Of a stretch of 64,000 nt of DNA, positions 34,841-45,179 are shown piece after piece (within the stretch, counting starts at the first letter, position 1; every line of letters starts with the position of its first letter). The notes beneath the pieces are model-generated. The model saw only the letters and a list, made by a program, of their open reading frames with translations, made no database searches and had not been told where the DNA came from. Source of the stretch: Nocardia sp. NBC_01327 (lineage in GTDB: Bacteria; Actinomycetota; Actinomycetes; Mycobacteriales; Mycobacteriaceae); assembly GCF_035958815.1 (NCBI RefSeq), contig NZ_CP108383.1:8060001-8124000 (forward strand), read 5' to 3'. The position numbers and the translations under genes are program-made.

Positions 34841-36661
34841 CTAGCCCGGCAGCACCGGCACCGCATTGCTCCCGAGACCGGGAACTTCGCGCCAGTAGTA
34901 TTCGCCGCCTTCGGGATTGCGGGTCAGCTCGAGGACCGCGCGGGAGTCGGCGATGTACTCGTGGTCCGGCGAAACGCTGACGACCCGCACCGGCGGAGTG
35001 AGGTTCTGCGTGCTCTGCGGCTGGAAGCCGGAGCCGTCCACCAGGACGCCCGCTACGGGGTCCACATTGCCCTCTCGCGTGACGATGACACGCTCATCGC
35101 TCTGCCAGTCCACCGACACCGCGGCGGTGCTCAGACCGACAGCCAGGGGCAGTGGCGAGCTCAGCGAGAACTTGCCGCCGCCACCGGCTTGCGGGGCCAC
35201 GACCACCACGTACACCTTGCCGTTGGCGATCAGCGCCGCCCGCGCACCGGACGGTGAGATACGCAGTTCGGTGATCGGCCCGCGCGGCGGCTGAGCGGAG
35301 TTCGAACTCGAATTGGCCGCCGCCGCCTGCAATTCGGAGATGTCCACATCCTGCACCGACACATTGCCGGTGCTGCGGTCGTGCACCGCCCGGATCACCC
35401 GGTCCCCGTCGACCACCGCCCAGGCGGAGGTGCCGTCGGCGGGCCAGGACGGGCGGGTGAAGGTGCCGCCGGTGGCGACCGGGAAGCCCTGGCCGTCATA
35501 GGTGCCGATGATGAGGGTGCGTTCCGGTTCCGGTGCGGGGCGGCCGGAGTTGGCGACCGCGGCGACCAGTTGCCCGTCCGGCGACAGCGCCACCGATTGC
35601 AGGGTGTGGGTGCTGCCGAAGAAGCCGGGGGCCGCGGTGATCCCGCTGTCGGTGACGGCCACCAGTGAGCCGTCGCGCACCGCGTGCAGTCCGGTCCTGT
35701 TCTGCGCGATGGCATCCGGGCTCATGGCTTCCACGTCGGACCGGTTCCAGCCGGTGGCGGCGTAGCGGTCGTCGAGCGGTTTGCCGTCGGCCAGCAGCAT
35801 GTACGGTCCGAGGATCTCAGCGCCGGCGAGGGTCAGCACCACCTGGGTTGCCAAGAGCTCCTTGGCCTTCGGATCCAGTGCGGACGCCCCCGCGAAGTCG
35901 ATCTGGACGCCGCCCGCGCCGACGCCGACATTGTCGGTCTCGCCATTGGCCTTGGTGATGGGCCCGCGCAGGGTCACCCCGCCGGAGAGCGGATTGCGCA
36001 CGGCGGAGGCCAGCGCCTGCTGGGTGCCCTCGCCGAGCATGCCCAGTAGTCGTTGCGGCAGTTGGTCCTTGCGCGCGGAGACCCAGCGCAGATCGGGGAC
36101 CATGGCCATACCCGCCAGATTGGGGAAGAACAGCGAGTACCGCTTGTAGGACTTGGCGAACGCGGTTTGTTCGATGAGGACGCCGGGCGGCAGATCGTCG
36201 ACGCGCCATTCACCGTCGACCTTCACCATTTCGACCTTGTTCTCCAGGGTGCCGTCGCTGGCGCGGTAGGCGCCGTCGGCGGCGAGCTCGCCGATCTTGC
36301 GGGCCCGGATCACATAGGTGGCGGTATCGGGGGTGCGCGATTCCCGCAGCGTGTCCGGGCGGTCGACGATGGTGGTGCCGGCCGCATCGTCCCAGCGCAC
36401 ATTGGCGGCGGGCGACAGGTACTGCCGTGCGGTCTGATGCCGATTGGTCGGATCGGAGGTCGCCTGCAGGAAATCGCGCAGCAGCTGATCCGGCTCACGA
36501 CCCGAAATGGGCGGTGTAGGACCGGAACTGCTCGGCTGGTGATCCAGGGTGCCCAGTGCCTGCGGCGCTGATGAATCCGGGAGATTCGCACACGCGGTGA
36601 GACCCACCAGACAGCCGAGAACCACGATCGCCCGGGCCAGGCGATTTCTGCCCATCCTCAT
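34841..36661 (-). CDS. lpqB: LpqB, lipoprotein partner of MtrAB
   Basis: A 606-residue lipoprotein. The lipobox is GLTAC with Cys24 as the lipidated residue. A GerMN-like domain (residues 180-300) and a C-terminal beta-propeller-like region follow. In mycobacteria LpqB binds the extracytoplasmic part of MtrB and tunes MtrA phosphorylation. The ATG overlaps the mtrB stop by four bases, so translation is coupled. Confidence 0.93.
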   Translation of the reverse strand: MRMGRNRLARAIVVLGCLVGLTACANLPDSSAPQALGTLDHQPSSSGPTPPISGREPDQLLRDFLQATSDPTNRHQTARQYLSPAANVRWDDAAGTTIVDRPDTLRESRTPDTATYVIRARKIGELAADGAYRASDGTLENKVEMVKVDGEWRVDDLPPGVLIEQTAFAKSYKRYSLFFPNLAGMAMVPDLRWVSARKDQLPQRLLGMLGEGTQQALASAVRNPLSGGVTLRGPITKANGETDNVGVGAGGVQIDFAGASALDPKAKELLATQVVLTLAGAEILGPYMLLADGKPLDDRYAATGWNRSDVEAMSPDAIAQNRTGLHAVRDGSLVAVTDSGITAAPGFFGSTHTLQSVALSPDGQLVAAVANSGRPAPEPERTLIIGTYDGQGFPVATGGTFTRPSWPADGTSAWAVVDGDRVIRAVHDRSTGNVSVQDVDISELQAAAANSSSNSAQPPRGPITELRISPSGARAALIANGKVYVVVVAPQAGGGGKFSLSSPLPLAVGLSTAAVSVDWQSDERVIVTREGNVDPVAGVLVDGSGFQPQSTQNLTPPVRVVSVSPDHEYIADSRAVLELTRNPEGGEYYWREVPGLGSNAVPVLPG

Positions 36662-38703
36662 GGCTTTCCGTCCCCGGAGTCGGTACGCGCGGGTTCCTCA
36701 GGAGTGTCGTTATCCGGTGAACCGTCACCGTTCGCTGCGGAATCCTTTGCGCCGGGGCCGGGTTCGGCGGACTCCGGCTCGGTGGCCGGGGTATCCACGG
36801 CCGCCCGCTTGGATCGGCCGGTGGGGGGATCCGCGACCGCGAGCTCGTACTCCGGCACACCAGCGGGCGGATCCGCCACGGCGAGTTCGTACTCCGTGAC
36901 TCCGGCGGGCGGGTCCGCGACCGCGAGTTCGTACTCCGTGATGCCCGCGGGCGGGTCCGCGACGGCGAGTTCGTAGTCCGTCACCGCGGCAGGGGGTTCC
37001 GCGACGGCGAGTTCGTATTCGGCGGGGAGGGGATCGATTTCGGCCGCGGCGGATTCGACGGTGCCGATATCGAGGGCGAGCTGTTCGGCGGTGACGCCGC
37101 CGCGGGTCTTGGGCGGTTCCAGGGGCAGTGGGCTCTGGCCCAGTTTCCGGGTGCGCACCAGCGGAAGGGTCAGCCGGAAGCTGGCGCCGACGCCGATCTC
37201 GCCCCAGGCCTCGAGTTTGCCCTCGTGCAGGTTCGCGTCCTCGACGCTGATGGACAGGCCCAAACCCGTTCCGCCGCTGCGCCGCATGCGCGAGGGGTCC
37301 GAACGCCAGAACCGGTTGAAGACCAGTTTCTCTTCCCCGGGCCGCAGGCCTACACCCTGATCGCGCACGATGATGGCGACGGCATTGGCGTCGGTGTCCC
37401 CGCGCATGCGCATGAGGACCGGTTTGCCCTCGCTGTGGTCGATGGCATTGGCGAGCAGATTGCGCAGCACCCGCTCGACCCGGCGCGGATCCACCTCGGC
37501 GACAAGGGGTTCCTCGGGCATATCGACGACGAGTTCGACGCCGGACTCCTTGGCCAGGTGCCGCACGGTGGACACGGCCGCCCGCGCGCACATGCGCACA
37601 TCGAGCGATTCCACCTGCAGCTCGGCCACACCCGCGTCGTGCCGGCTGATCTCGAGCAGATCGTTGAGCAGTCCCTCGAAGCGGTCGAGTTCGTTCACCA
37701 GCAGTTCGGCCGAGCGCGCCAGCGCCGGATCCAGGTCGTCGCTGGAGCCGTGGATGAGATCGGCGGCCATGCGGACCGTGGTCAAGGGCGTGCGCAGCTC
37801 ATGGCTGACGTCGGAGGTGAAGCGGCGCTGCAGATTTCCGAACTCTTCGAGCTGGGTGATCTGGTTGGACAGACTTTCGGCCATCTCATTGAACGACATG
37901 GCCAGCCTGGCCATGTCGTCCTCACCGCGCACGAGCATGCGCTCTTTGAGTCGTCCGTCTGCGAAGCGCGAGGCGATGCGCGCCGCGGATCGAATGGGCA
38001 GCACCACCTGGCGCGTCACCAGGGCGGTGATGGCGGCGAGCAGCACCAGCAGCACGATGCCGCCGATGAGCATGGTGCCGCGCATAAGACCCAGGGAGCG
38101 TTGCTCATTGGTGAGCGGGAAGATCAGATAGATCTCCAGCGTGGGTATGTCGGCGGCGGGGCTGCCGATGATCAGCGCCGAGCCGCGATAGCCGTCCGGA
38201 TCGGACACCGTCGCGAACTGATAGCTGACCTGGCGCTCCTGCACGAAATGCCGCAGCTCCGGCGGGATTTCCTGGATCGGCCCGGCATTGAGCTCGGATT
38301 GACTGTCGCCGACCATGGCCAGCGCGGAGTCGTAACTGCCCGCGGCGCCGCCGGATTGGGAGCCGCCGCCCCCGGCCAGGGCGCGGCGGGCATCCTCCAG
38401 TCGAGCCAGCTGGGTGCTGGAATCGTGCACGCCCGTCAAGGTGGCCTGCACCGTATTACGGGCACGGCCCATCTCCTCGACGGCCGCATTGATCTTCGCG
38501 TCCAGGAGCCTGTCGGTGATCTGCGATGTGAGCACGACTCCGAGAATCGTGATCACGATCAACGACAGGGTCAGGGTGGACACGACAACGCGCAGTTGCA
38601 GAGAACCACGCCAGACGTGGCCCAGTCGCTCACCTACGGAGCGAAACCAGGCCACCATCACTGCCAGCGACCGCTGAAGGCGGTTTCTGGAGCCAGCGAT
38701 CAC
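36658..38703 (-). CDS. mtrB: MtrB sensor histidine kinase with repetitive C-terminal tail
   Basis: A 681-residue membrane kinase. Transmembrane helices lie near residues 38-60 and 210-232, flanking a 150-residue sensor domain. HAMP, the H-box FTSDVSHELRTPLTTVRM, and HATPase motifs (RNLLANAIDHS, DQGVGLRPG, GGTGLGLSI) follow. It is about 110 residues longer than M. tuberculosis MtrB because the tail carries five 16-residue repeats of the YELAVADPPAG type. MtrAB controls cell wall turnover and division. GTG 38703 overlaps the mtrA stop. Confidence 0.95.
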   Translation of the reverse strand: MIAGSRNRLQRSLAVMVAWFRSVGERLGHVWRGSLQLRVVVSTLTLSLIVITILGVVLTSQITDRLLDAKINAAVEEMGRARNTVQATLTGVHDSSTQLARLEDARRALAGGGGSQSGGAAGSYDSALAMVGDSQSELNAGPIQEIPPELRHFVQERQVSYQFATVSDPDGYRGSALIIGSPAADIPTLEIYLIFPLTNEQRSLGLMRGTMLIGGIVLLVLLAAITALVTRQVVLPIRSAARIASRFADGRLKERMLVRGEDDMARLAMSFNEMAESLSNQITQLEEFGNLQRRFTSDVSHELRTPLTTVRMAADLIHGSSDDLDPALARSAELLVNELDRFEGLLNDLLEISRHDAGVAELQVESLDVRMCARAAVSTVRHLAKESGVELVVDMPEEPLVAEVDPRRVERVLRNLLANAIDHSEGKPVLMRMRGDTDANAVAIIVRDQGVGLRPGEEKLVFNRFWRSDPSRMRRSGGTGLGLSISVEDANLHEGKLEAWGEIGVGASFRLTLPLVRTRKLGQSPLPLEPPKTRGGVTAEQLALDIGTVESAAAEIDPLPAEYELAVAEPPAAVTDYELAVADPPAGITEYELAVADPPAGVTEYELAVADPPAGVPEYELAVADPPTGRSKRAAVDTPATEPESAEPGPGAKDSAANGDGSPDNDTPEEPARTDSGDGKP
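36826..37022 (-). repeat. 48-bp coding tandem repeat in mtrB
   Basis: Five in-frame copies of a 48-base unit encode YELAVA(D/E)PPAG(I/V)TE-type peptides. Copies differ mostly at synonymous or conservative positions, showing that the peptide is kept under selection or that copies recently expanded. Confidence 0.85.
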
Positions 38704-39377
38704 GGCGGTCCGGCCTTGTAACCCACCCCGCGCACGGTGAGCACGATCTCCGGGTTCTCGGGATCCTTCTCCACCTTGGCGCGCAACCGCTGTACGTGCA
38801 CATTGACCAGGCGGGTATCGGCGGCATGCCGGTAGCCCCAGACCTGTTCGAGGAGCACCTCACGGGTGAACACCTGGCGCGGCTTGCGAGCAAGTGCGAC
38901 CAGCAGATCGAATTCCAAGGGAGTCAGCGAGATCTGCTGACCGCCGCGGGTCACCTTGTGCGCCGGCACGTCGATGACGATGTCCGCGATGGACAGCAAT
39001 TCCTGTGGCTCTTCCTCGGTGCGGCGCAGGCGGGCCCGCACACGAGCAACGAGTTCTTTCGGCTTGAACGGCTTGACGATGTAATCGTCGGCGCCAGACT
39101 CCAACCCCAGGACGACGTCGACCGTATCGGTCTTCGCCGTCAGCATTACGATGGGCACTCCCGAATCGGCTCGCAGCACCCGGCACACGTCGATACCGTT
39201 CATGCCGGGCAGCATGAGATCCAGCAACACGAGATCCGGGCGCAGCTCCCGGACCGCGGTCAGCGCCTGCGTGCCGTCACCGACGACGTGAGGGTCGAAT
39301 CCCTCACCCCGCAAGACGATCGTGAGCATCTCAGCGAGAGCCATATCGTCGTCGACGACCAGAATCTTGGGCTTCAT
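38700..39377 (-). CDS. mtrA: MtrA response regulator
   Basis: A 225-residue OmpR/PhoB-type regulator almost identical to mycobacterial MtrA. The phosphorylation site is Asp53 in LVLLDLMLPG; the DNA-binding winged helix ends VLTVRGVGYKAGPP. It controls cell wall hydrolases, dnaA and division genes. It begins the mtrA-mtrB-lpqB operon, with overlapping stop/start codons between members. Confidence 0.97.
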   Translation of the reverse strand: MKPKILVVDDDMALAEMLTIVLRGEGFDPHVVGDGTQALTAVRELRPDLVLLDLMLPGMNGIDVCRVLRADSGVPIVMLTAKTDTVDVVLGLESGADDYIVKPFKPKELVARVRARLRRTEEEPQELLSIADIVIDVPAHKVTRGGQQISLTPLEFDLLVALARKPRQVFTREVLLEQVWGYRHAADTRLVNVHVQRLRAKVEKDPENPEIVLTVRGVGYKAGPP

Positions 39378-39454
39378 AAGACTATGTTGTCACCTCTCCG
39401 GCTCCAATCAGGCCGCCACGCCAACACTCGTGACCTGTCGGCGCACATCCAACC

Positions 39455-40102
39455 CTATCCAGCAACGAATTCCGCGAGCCGCGCGGCAAGTGTTGCCGGA
39501 TCGTCATCGCTCCGATGTACCCACCACGGTCCGTGCCAGTTGATTTCGGCAAGCTCACGGTAGACGGTTCCGGTGCGCCGTTGCAGACCGCCGTCTTTTT
39601 CGTACGCATCGAGTGCGCGGGACGAATCGGATTCGCCGCGCAGCCGGGCGCGTTCCTCTGCCACAGCAACGGGAACATCCAAGAGAATCTGCACATTTGG
39701 GACAGGGAGTTCGAAGCGGGCGAACTCCAATTCGGCTATCCAGGCCACGATTTCGCCGTGCGCATCCTGATGCACCCGGGCCGCGGAGTAGGCGGCATTG
39801 GAGGCGACGTAGCGGTCCAATAGCACGATGTCGTTGTCCGCCAGCAATTTCGAGAGTTCATCCCGGGCATCGGCGCGATCGAGCGCGAACAGCAGCGCCA
39901 TGGCATTCACCGAGGCGGCCACATCGCCGTGCCCGCCGCGCAGCGCCTCGGCGGCCAGATCCGCGTGCACGGAAACGCCGTAGCGCGGGAAGGCCAGGGT
40001 GGCGATGCGCAGGCCGCGGGCGCGCAGATCGGCGACGACGGCATCGGTCAGCGTGCGTTTGCCCGCACCGTCGAGCCCTTCCACCGGAATCAGCGCACCC
40101 AT
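39455..40102 (-). CDS. tmk: Thymidylate kinase
   Basis: A 215-residue dTMP kinase. The P-loop is VEGLDGAGKRTLTD near residue 7, the DR(Y/H) motif is in IVLLDRYVASNAAYSAAR, and a LID region with ERARLRGES follows. It makes dTDP. ATG 40102 starts directly at the conserved MGALIPVEG. It sits upstream of mtrA on the same strand, as in M. tuberculosis (Rv3247c). Confidence 0.94.
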   Translation of the reverse strand: MGALIPVEGLDGAGKRTLTDAVVADLRARGLRIATLAFPRYGVSVHADLAAEALRGGHGDVAASVNAMALLFALDRADARDELSKLLADNDIVLLDRYVASNAAYSAARVHQDAHGEIVAWIAELEFARFELPVPNVQILLDVPVAVAEERARLRGESDSSRALDAYEKDGGLQRRTGTVYRELAEINWHGPWWVHRSDDDPATLAARLAEFVAG

Positions 40103-40208
40103 GATCGCGAGAGTACCGAATGCCCCGGGGTGCGGGCTCGGCCGGTGAGTGCAGCGCCACGCAATTCGCCCAATTCTCATTAACCGAATGATTGCTATGC
40201 TCCGCGAC

Positions 40209-41312
40209 ATGACCTTCTTCGCATCGAGTTCGAAGCACGTCAGAAGGACTATCGCGGTCGCGGGAGTAGCGATTGCCGCACTCGGAGTGACCGCCTGCGG
40301 CAGTAATTCCGACAGCGACAACTCCACCTCGTCCAGTGCCGGTCCGCATGCCGACGCGAAGCGCGCCTTCGATCTGCAGGCGCATCGCGGCGGTCGCGGA
40401 CTGACCGCCGAGGAATCGCTGCCGGGGTTCGCCAAGTCCATCGAACTGGGCGTTTCGACCCTCGAACTCGATATCGTGCTGACGAAGGATTCGGTGCCGC
40501 TCGTCTGGCACGATCCGAAGATCCTGCCGGAGAAGTGCGCCGACACCGCGCCCGCGTTCGCGGACGATCCGCAGTACCCGTATGTCGGCAAGGTGGTGCA
40601 CGATCTGACCTTCGCGCAGCTGCACACTCTCGACTGCGGTAAGAAGCTGGCGGATTTCCCGGAGGCGCAGGAACTTCCGGGCAACAGGATCGCCGAGCTG
40701 CCGGAGGTCTTCGATCTGGTGAAGAGCTATCCCGGCACCTTCGACAAGCTGCGCTACAACATCGAGACCAAGATCGAGGCCGAGCACCCCGAACAGTCCG
40801 CCACGCCAGACGAATTCGTCGATGTCATCCTCGGCGCGATCCAGACCGCCGGAGCCACCGGCAAGGTCGAGATCCAGAGCTTCGACTGGCGCAGCCTCCC
40901 CCTCGTGAAGGCGAAGAATCCCACCATCCCGACCGTCGCCCTCTACGACGATTCCACCTTCAAGCCGGAGAGCATGTGGCTCAGCCCGATTCGCTATCAG
41001 GATCACGCCGACGACCCGCTGTCCGCGATCAAGGCCCTCGGCGCGGACATCTCCTCCCCCAGCTACATCAGCCCGTGGAACAGCGGGGCCAAGGCCGGTG
41101 ACGCCGGCTTCACCCTGACGAGCACCGAGGCCTACGTGGCCCGCGCGCATGCCCTCGGCATCAAGGTGATCCCGTGGACGGTCAATGACAAGCAGACGAT
41201 CGCCCTGGTGCTCGATCAGGGCGTGGACGGCATCATCACCGACTATCCGGACCGAGCGCGCGAGGTCATGACGGAGAAGGGCTATCCCCTGCCCGTTTCG
41301 TTCCATAAGTGA
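40209..41312 (+). CDS. Glycerophosphodiester phosphodiesterase, lipoprotein
   Basis: A 367-residue exported enzyme. A signal peptide ends in the lipobox GVTAC, with Cys30 as the lipid anchor, followed by a Ser/Asp/Asn linker. The GDPD domain starts with the catalytic QAHRGGRGLTAEES; LELDIVLTKDSVPLVWHD supplies the metal ligands, and PWTVNDKQT ends the barrel. It would cleave glycerophosphodiesters from lipids outside the cell. ATG 40209 is the best signal-peptide start; 40188 and 40197 are possible. Divergent from tmk. Confidence 0.9.
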   Translation: MTFFASSSKHVRRTIAVAGVAIAALGVTACGSNSDSDNSTSSSAGPHADAKRAFDLQAHRGGRGLTAEESLPGFAKSIELGVSTLELDIVLTKDSVPLVWHDPKILPEKCADTAPAFADDPQYPYVGKVVHDLTFAQLHTLDCGKKLADFPEAQELPGNRIAELPEVFDLVKSYPGTFDKLRYNIETKIEAEHPEQSATPDEFVDVILGAIQTAGATGKVEIQSFDWRSLPLVKAKNPTIPTVALYDDSTFKPESMWLSPIRYQDHADDPLSAIKALGADISSPSYISPWNSGAKAGDAGFTLTSTEAYVARAHALGIKVIPWTVNDKQTIALVLDQGVDGIITDYPDRAREVMTEKGYPLPVSFHK

Positions 41313-41383
41313 CGAAAACTGAAACGGACATGATTCATCTCTTGTAGGGTCCGACGCACTGTCACCTGCAAGGAGCACACCTG

Positions 41384-41656
41384 ATGAATAACCCCCTCGC
41401 CCACGCCATCCCGCGCGCAGCCGTCGGCGCCTTCGCCATCGCCGCCGCGATCGCCGCGGCCGGCACCGCCACTGCCGCCCCCGTCACCGTGGACCCCGCC
41501 GCCCCCGTGGCCTCACCCGCCGACTCCGGCTCCGGCGGCTCGGGTTCCAGCAATGTCGGCGGCACCGGATCGAGCGCGAGCGAGCTGATCAACGCCGGCC
41601 TGTGCACCCTGCAGGGCGGCAAGTGGATCCCCCTGATCGACATCTGCCTCAAGTAA
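41384..41656 (+). CDS. Small secreted protein, first of a pair
   Basis: A 90-residue precursor. The signal peptide (AVGAFAIAAAIAAAGTATAA) is cut before PVTVDP. A Ser/Gly-rich linker follows, then a 25-residue C-terminus with two cysteines (LCTLQGGKWIPLIDICLK). AAGGAG precedes the ATG. Its leader shares GACGCAC and CCTGCAAGGAG with the next gene, suggesting an old duplication of the leader and a common expression pattern. Function unknown. Confidence 0.65.
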   Translation: MNNPLAHAIPRAAVGAFAIAAAIAAAGTATAAPVTVDPAAPVASPADSGSGGSGSSNVGGTGSSASELINAGLCTLQGGKWIPLIDICLK

Positions 41657-41792
41657 CCCCCTAGCGGTACGCCCCACCGCCGCCCCGGCCGCCGATCGCC
41701 CACCGCGCTCGGCGGCCTTTGCGCAATTTGAACAACCGATGCTTCACAAAACTGTACAGTGCGACGCACCACTCCCCCTGCAAGGAGAGCAC

Positions 41793-42119
41793 ATGTCGAA
41801 AACCACTGTCACACAGTATTTCTCCCGAATAGCCATCGCGGGATTCGCGCTGGCCGCACTGTCCGCCGGAACCGCGCAGGCCGCGCCGATCGCCCTCCAG
41901 CCGGCCGAGCCCGCAGCCCCCATCGCGACCACCACCGATCCCGGCACCGGGTCTTCCTCCGGATCGCTCAGCCTCGGCCCGGCCGTACCCGCCCAGGTCG
42001 CCGGGCAACTCAGGATGATCACCGTCTGCCCGGGTGTGGCCTTGCCCGCCACGGGCTCCCTCGGTGCGATACCGGGCAGCGCCGGGACCAATCCCTGTCC
42101 CGGACTCCCCCGCCCGTAA
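41793..42119 (+). CDS. Small secreted protein, second of a pair
   Basis: A 108-residue precursor. The signal peptide is IAIAGFALAALSAGTAQAA; the mature part begins PIALQPAEP. Two cysteines (TVCPGV, NPCPGL) lie in a Pro/Gly-rich C-terminus. AAGGAG lies before the ATG within the same leader as the previous gene (GACGCAC then CTGCAAGGAG). A TGTACAGT -10-like box lies just upstream. Function unknown; no recognised domain. Confidence 0.65.
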   Translation: MSKTTVTQYFSRIAIAGFALAALSAGTAQAAPIALQPAEPAAPIATTTDPGTGSSSGSLSLGPAVPAQVAGQLRMITVCPGVALPATGSLGAIPGSAGTNPCPGLPRP

Positions 42120-42166
42120 CAGCCGAGCGGGCACGCAGCGGCTCCAGTCGGGAACTGCGGCAAAAG

Positions 42167-42201
42167 GATCGGCCGGTCACCCAGTGGGTGACCGGCCGAT
42201 C
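42167..42201. terminator. Bidirectional terminator before sahH
   Basis: GATCGGCCGGTCACCC and GGGTGACCGGCCGATC form a 16-bp perfect stem with a three-base loop, followed by TTT on the plus strand and preceded by AAAAG. It separates convergent genes. Confidence 0.85.
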
Positions 42202-42225
42202 TTTATGTCCTACAGGCGGATCCGC

Positions 42226-43701
<1,476 letters not shown>

Positions 43702-43824
43702 CTGCCTCTCGTGCCTCTCCTGGTCGGCCTGTCTTCCGCAAGCAAGGCTAGTCGGTGCCGCGCGACGGCGACACCGCGACGGCAGCCTCGCACCCCCTCG
43801 ACGCGAGAACCGGGCGGTTGCCAC

Positions 43825-44994
43825 TCAGGCGGCGGCCGCCATCCCGTCGCCGTGCTGGGCCAGGATCCGGTCGCGTTTGCGCGGCTGGATATTGGCGCGG
43901 CTGATATCGCCGCTGTAGTGCGCCAGCAGCCGCTGATCCATGACGTAGCGCCAGAGCGGCGGGAACAACGCCAGCAGAATCATGGTGGCGTAACCGGCTG
44001 GGAGCTGCGGTGATTCCTGGGTGGAGCGGAGAGTCTGGTACCGGCGTCCAGGATTTGCGTGGTGGTCGCTGTGCCGCTGCAGATGGAACAGGAAAATATT
44101 GGTGACCAGGCGGTCGCTGTTCCAGCTGTCACTCGGCGAGCATCGCGCCCATTTGCCGTTGGGCCGGCGGCGCCGCAGCAATCCGTAGTGCTCCACATAG
44201 TTGACCGTCTCGAGCAGCGCGGCGCCGATCACGGCCTGCAGCAGCAGATACGGCAGAATGCGCCAGCCGAACCCGCCGACCAGCGCGCCGAAGAGCACCA
44301 CCGTCATGACCCAGGCCTGCAGCACATGATTGTGGATACTCCACCAGCCCTGCCCTTTCCGGCCCAGCCGGTCGCGCTCGAGCCCGATAGCCGAACGGAA
44401 GCCACCGATCACACTGCGCGGCAGGAATTCCCACAGTGTTTCGCCCATCCGGGCACTGGCGGGATCCTCCGGGGTGGCGACACGGACGTGATGGCCGCGA
44501 TTGTGCTCCACGAAGAAATGGCCGTACGCCGACTGCGCGAGAGCCACTTTCGACAGCCACCGCTCCATATGTTCCACCCGGTGCCCGAGTTCGTGCGCGG
44601 CATTGATACCGATTCCGCTGACAAACCCGAGAGTTGCCGCGAGCCCCAGCTTGTCGATGACCGACAGGTCGGTACCGGCCCACATGACAGCCGCGATGTA
44701 CAGGCCGATCAGCTGAACCGGAAGGAACAGATAGGTGCACCACCGGTAGTACCGGTCGTTGGAGAGTAGTTCGTAATCCTCATCCTTCGGATTGGTGCCG
44801 TCTTCCCCGACGACCCAGTCCAGGACGGGTATGACAATGAGAACAATGATCGGTCCGATCCACCAGAACACCTCGAAGCGGGTCCAGTAGACCAGCTGCG
44901 ACGGCAACAATGCACTCATCGGGGCGATGAGCCCCAACACCCACAGGTGACGTTTGGGATCCGGCGAACCCGACCGTTTGCCGACCAATTGCAA
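43825..44994 (-). CDS. alkB: AlkB-type alkane 1-monooxygenase
   Basis: A 389-residue di-iron membrane hydroxylase with six hydrophobic helices. All histidine motifs are present: NAAHELGHR, EHNRGHHVRVATPEDPASAR, LQRHSDHHANPGRRY and NYVEHYG. It hydroxylates terminal carbons of alkanes, starting growth on hydrocarbons. The start is TTG 44994, needed to keep the usual N-terminus; no good ribosome-binding site is visible. Unusually, no rubredoxin, rubredoxin reductase or AlkX-type regulator gene follows, although in M. tuberculosis these lie between alkB and sahH. Confidence 0.92.
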   Translation of the reverse strand: MQLVGKRSGSPDPKRHLWVLGLIAPMSALLPSQLVYWTRFEVFWWIGPIIVLIVIPVLDWVVGEDGTNPKDEDYELLSNDRYYRWCTYLFLPVQLIGLYIAAVMWAGTDLSVIDKLGLAATLGFVSGIGINAAHELGHRVEHMERWLSKVALAQSAYGHFFVEHNRGHHVRVATPEDPASARMGETLWEFLPRSVIGGFRSAIGLERDRLGRKGQGWWSIHNHVLQAWVMTVVLFGALVGGFGWRILPYLLLQAVIGAALLETVNYVEHYGLLRRRRPNGKWARCSPSDSWNSDRLVTNIFLFHLQRHSDHHANPGRRYQTLRSTQESPQLPAGYATMILLALFPPLWRYVMDQRLLAHYSGDISRANIQPRKRDRILAQHGDGMAAAA

Positions 44995-45179
44995 GTTTGC
45001 CCCGCTAATTAGATACCTCAGAACTTCGCAGGTAGATATGTACAGACTCTATCCCCGTTACAACAGCGGTTCGTCACCAAAGGTGGCAACTGTTACACCA
45101 TGGGCGGGTGCCGATCAGGCATCCTGCCCTGTGATGACGGTCACCGCACATCTCGGGCAAACCGGTGGTGAATCGGAAC

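Noticed and set aside
43702..43824. Possible SAH riboswitch before sahH
   Set aside because: The leader was read on the minus strand. The conserved GAGGAGCGYTGC-type core and the pseudoknot partner were not found.
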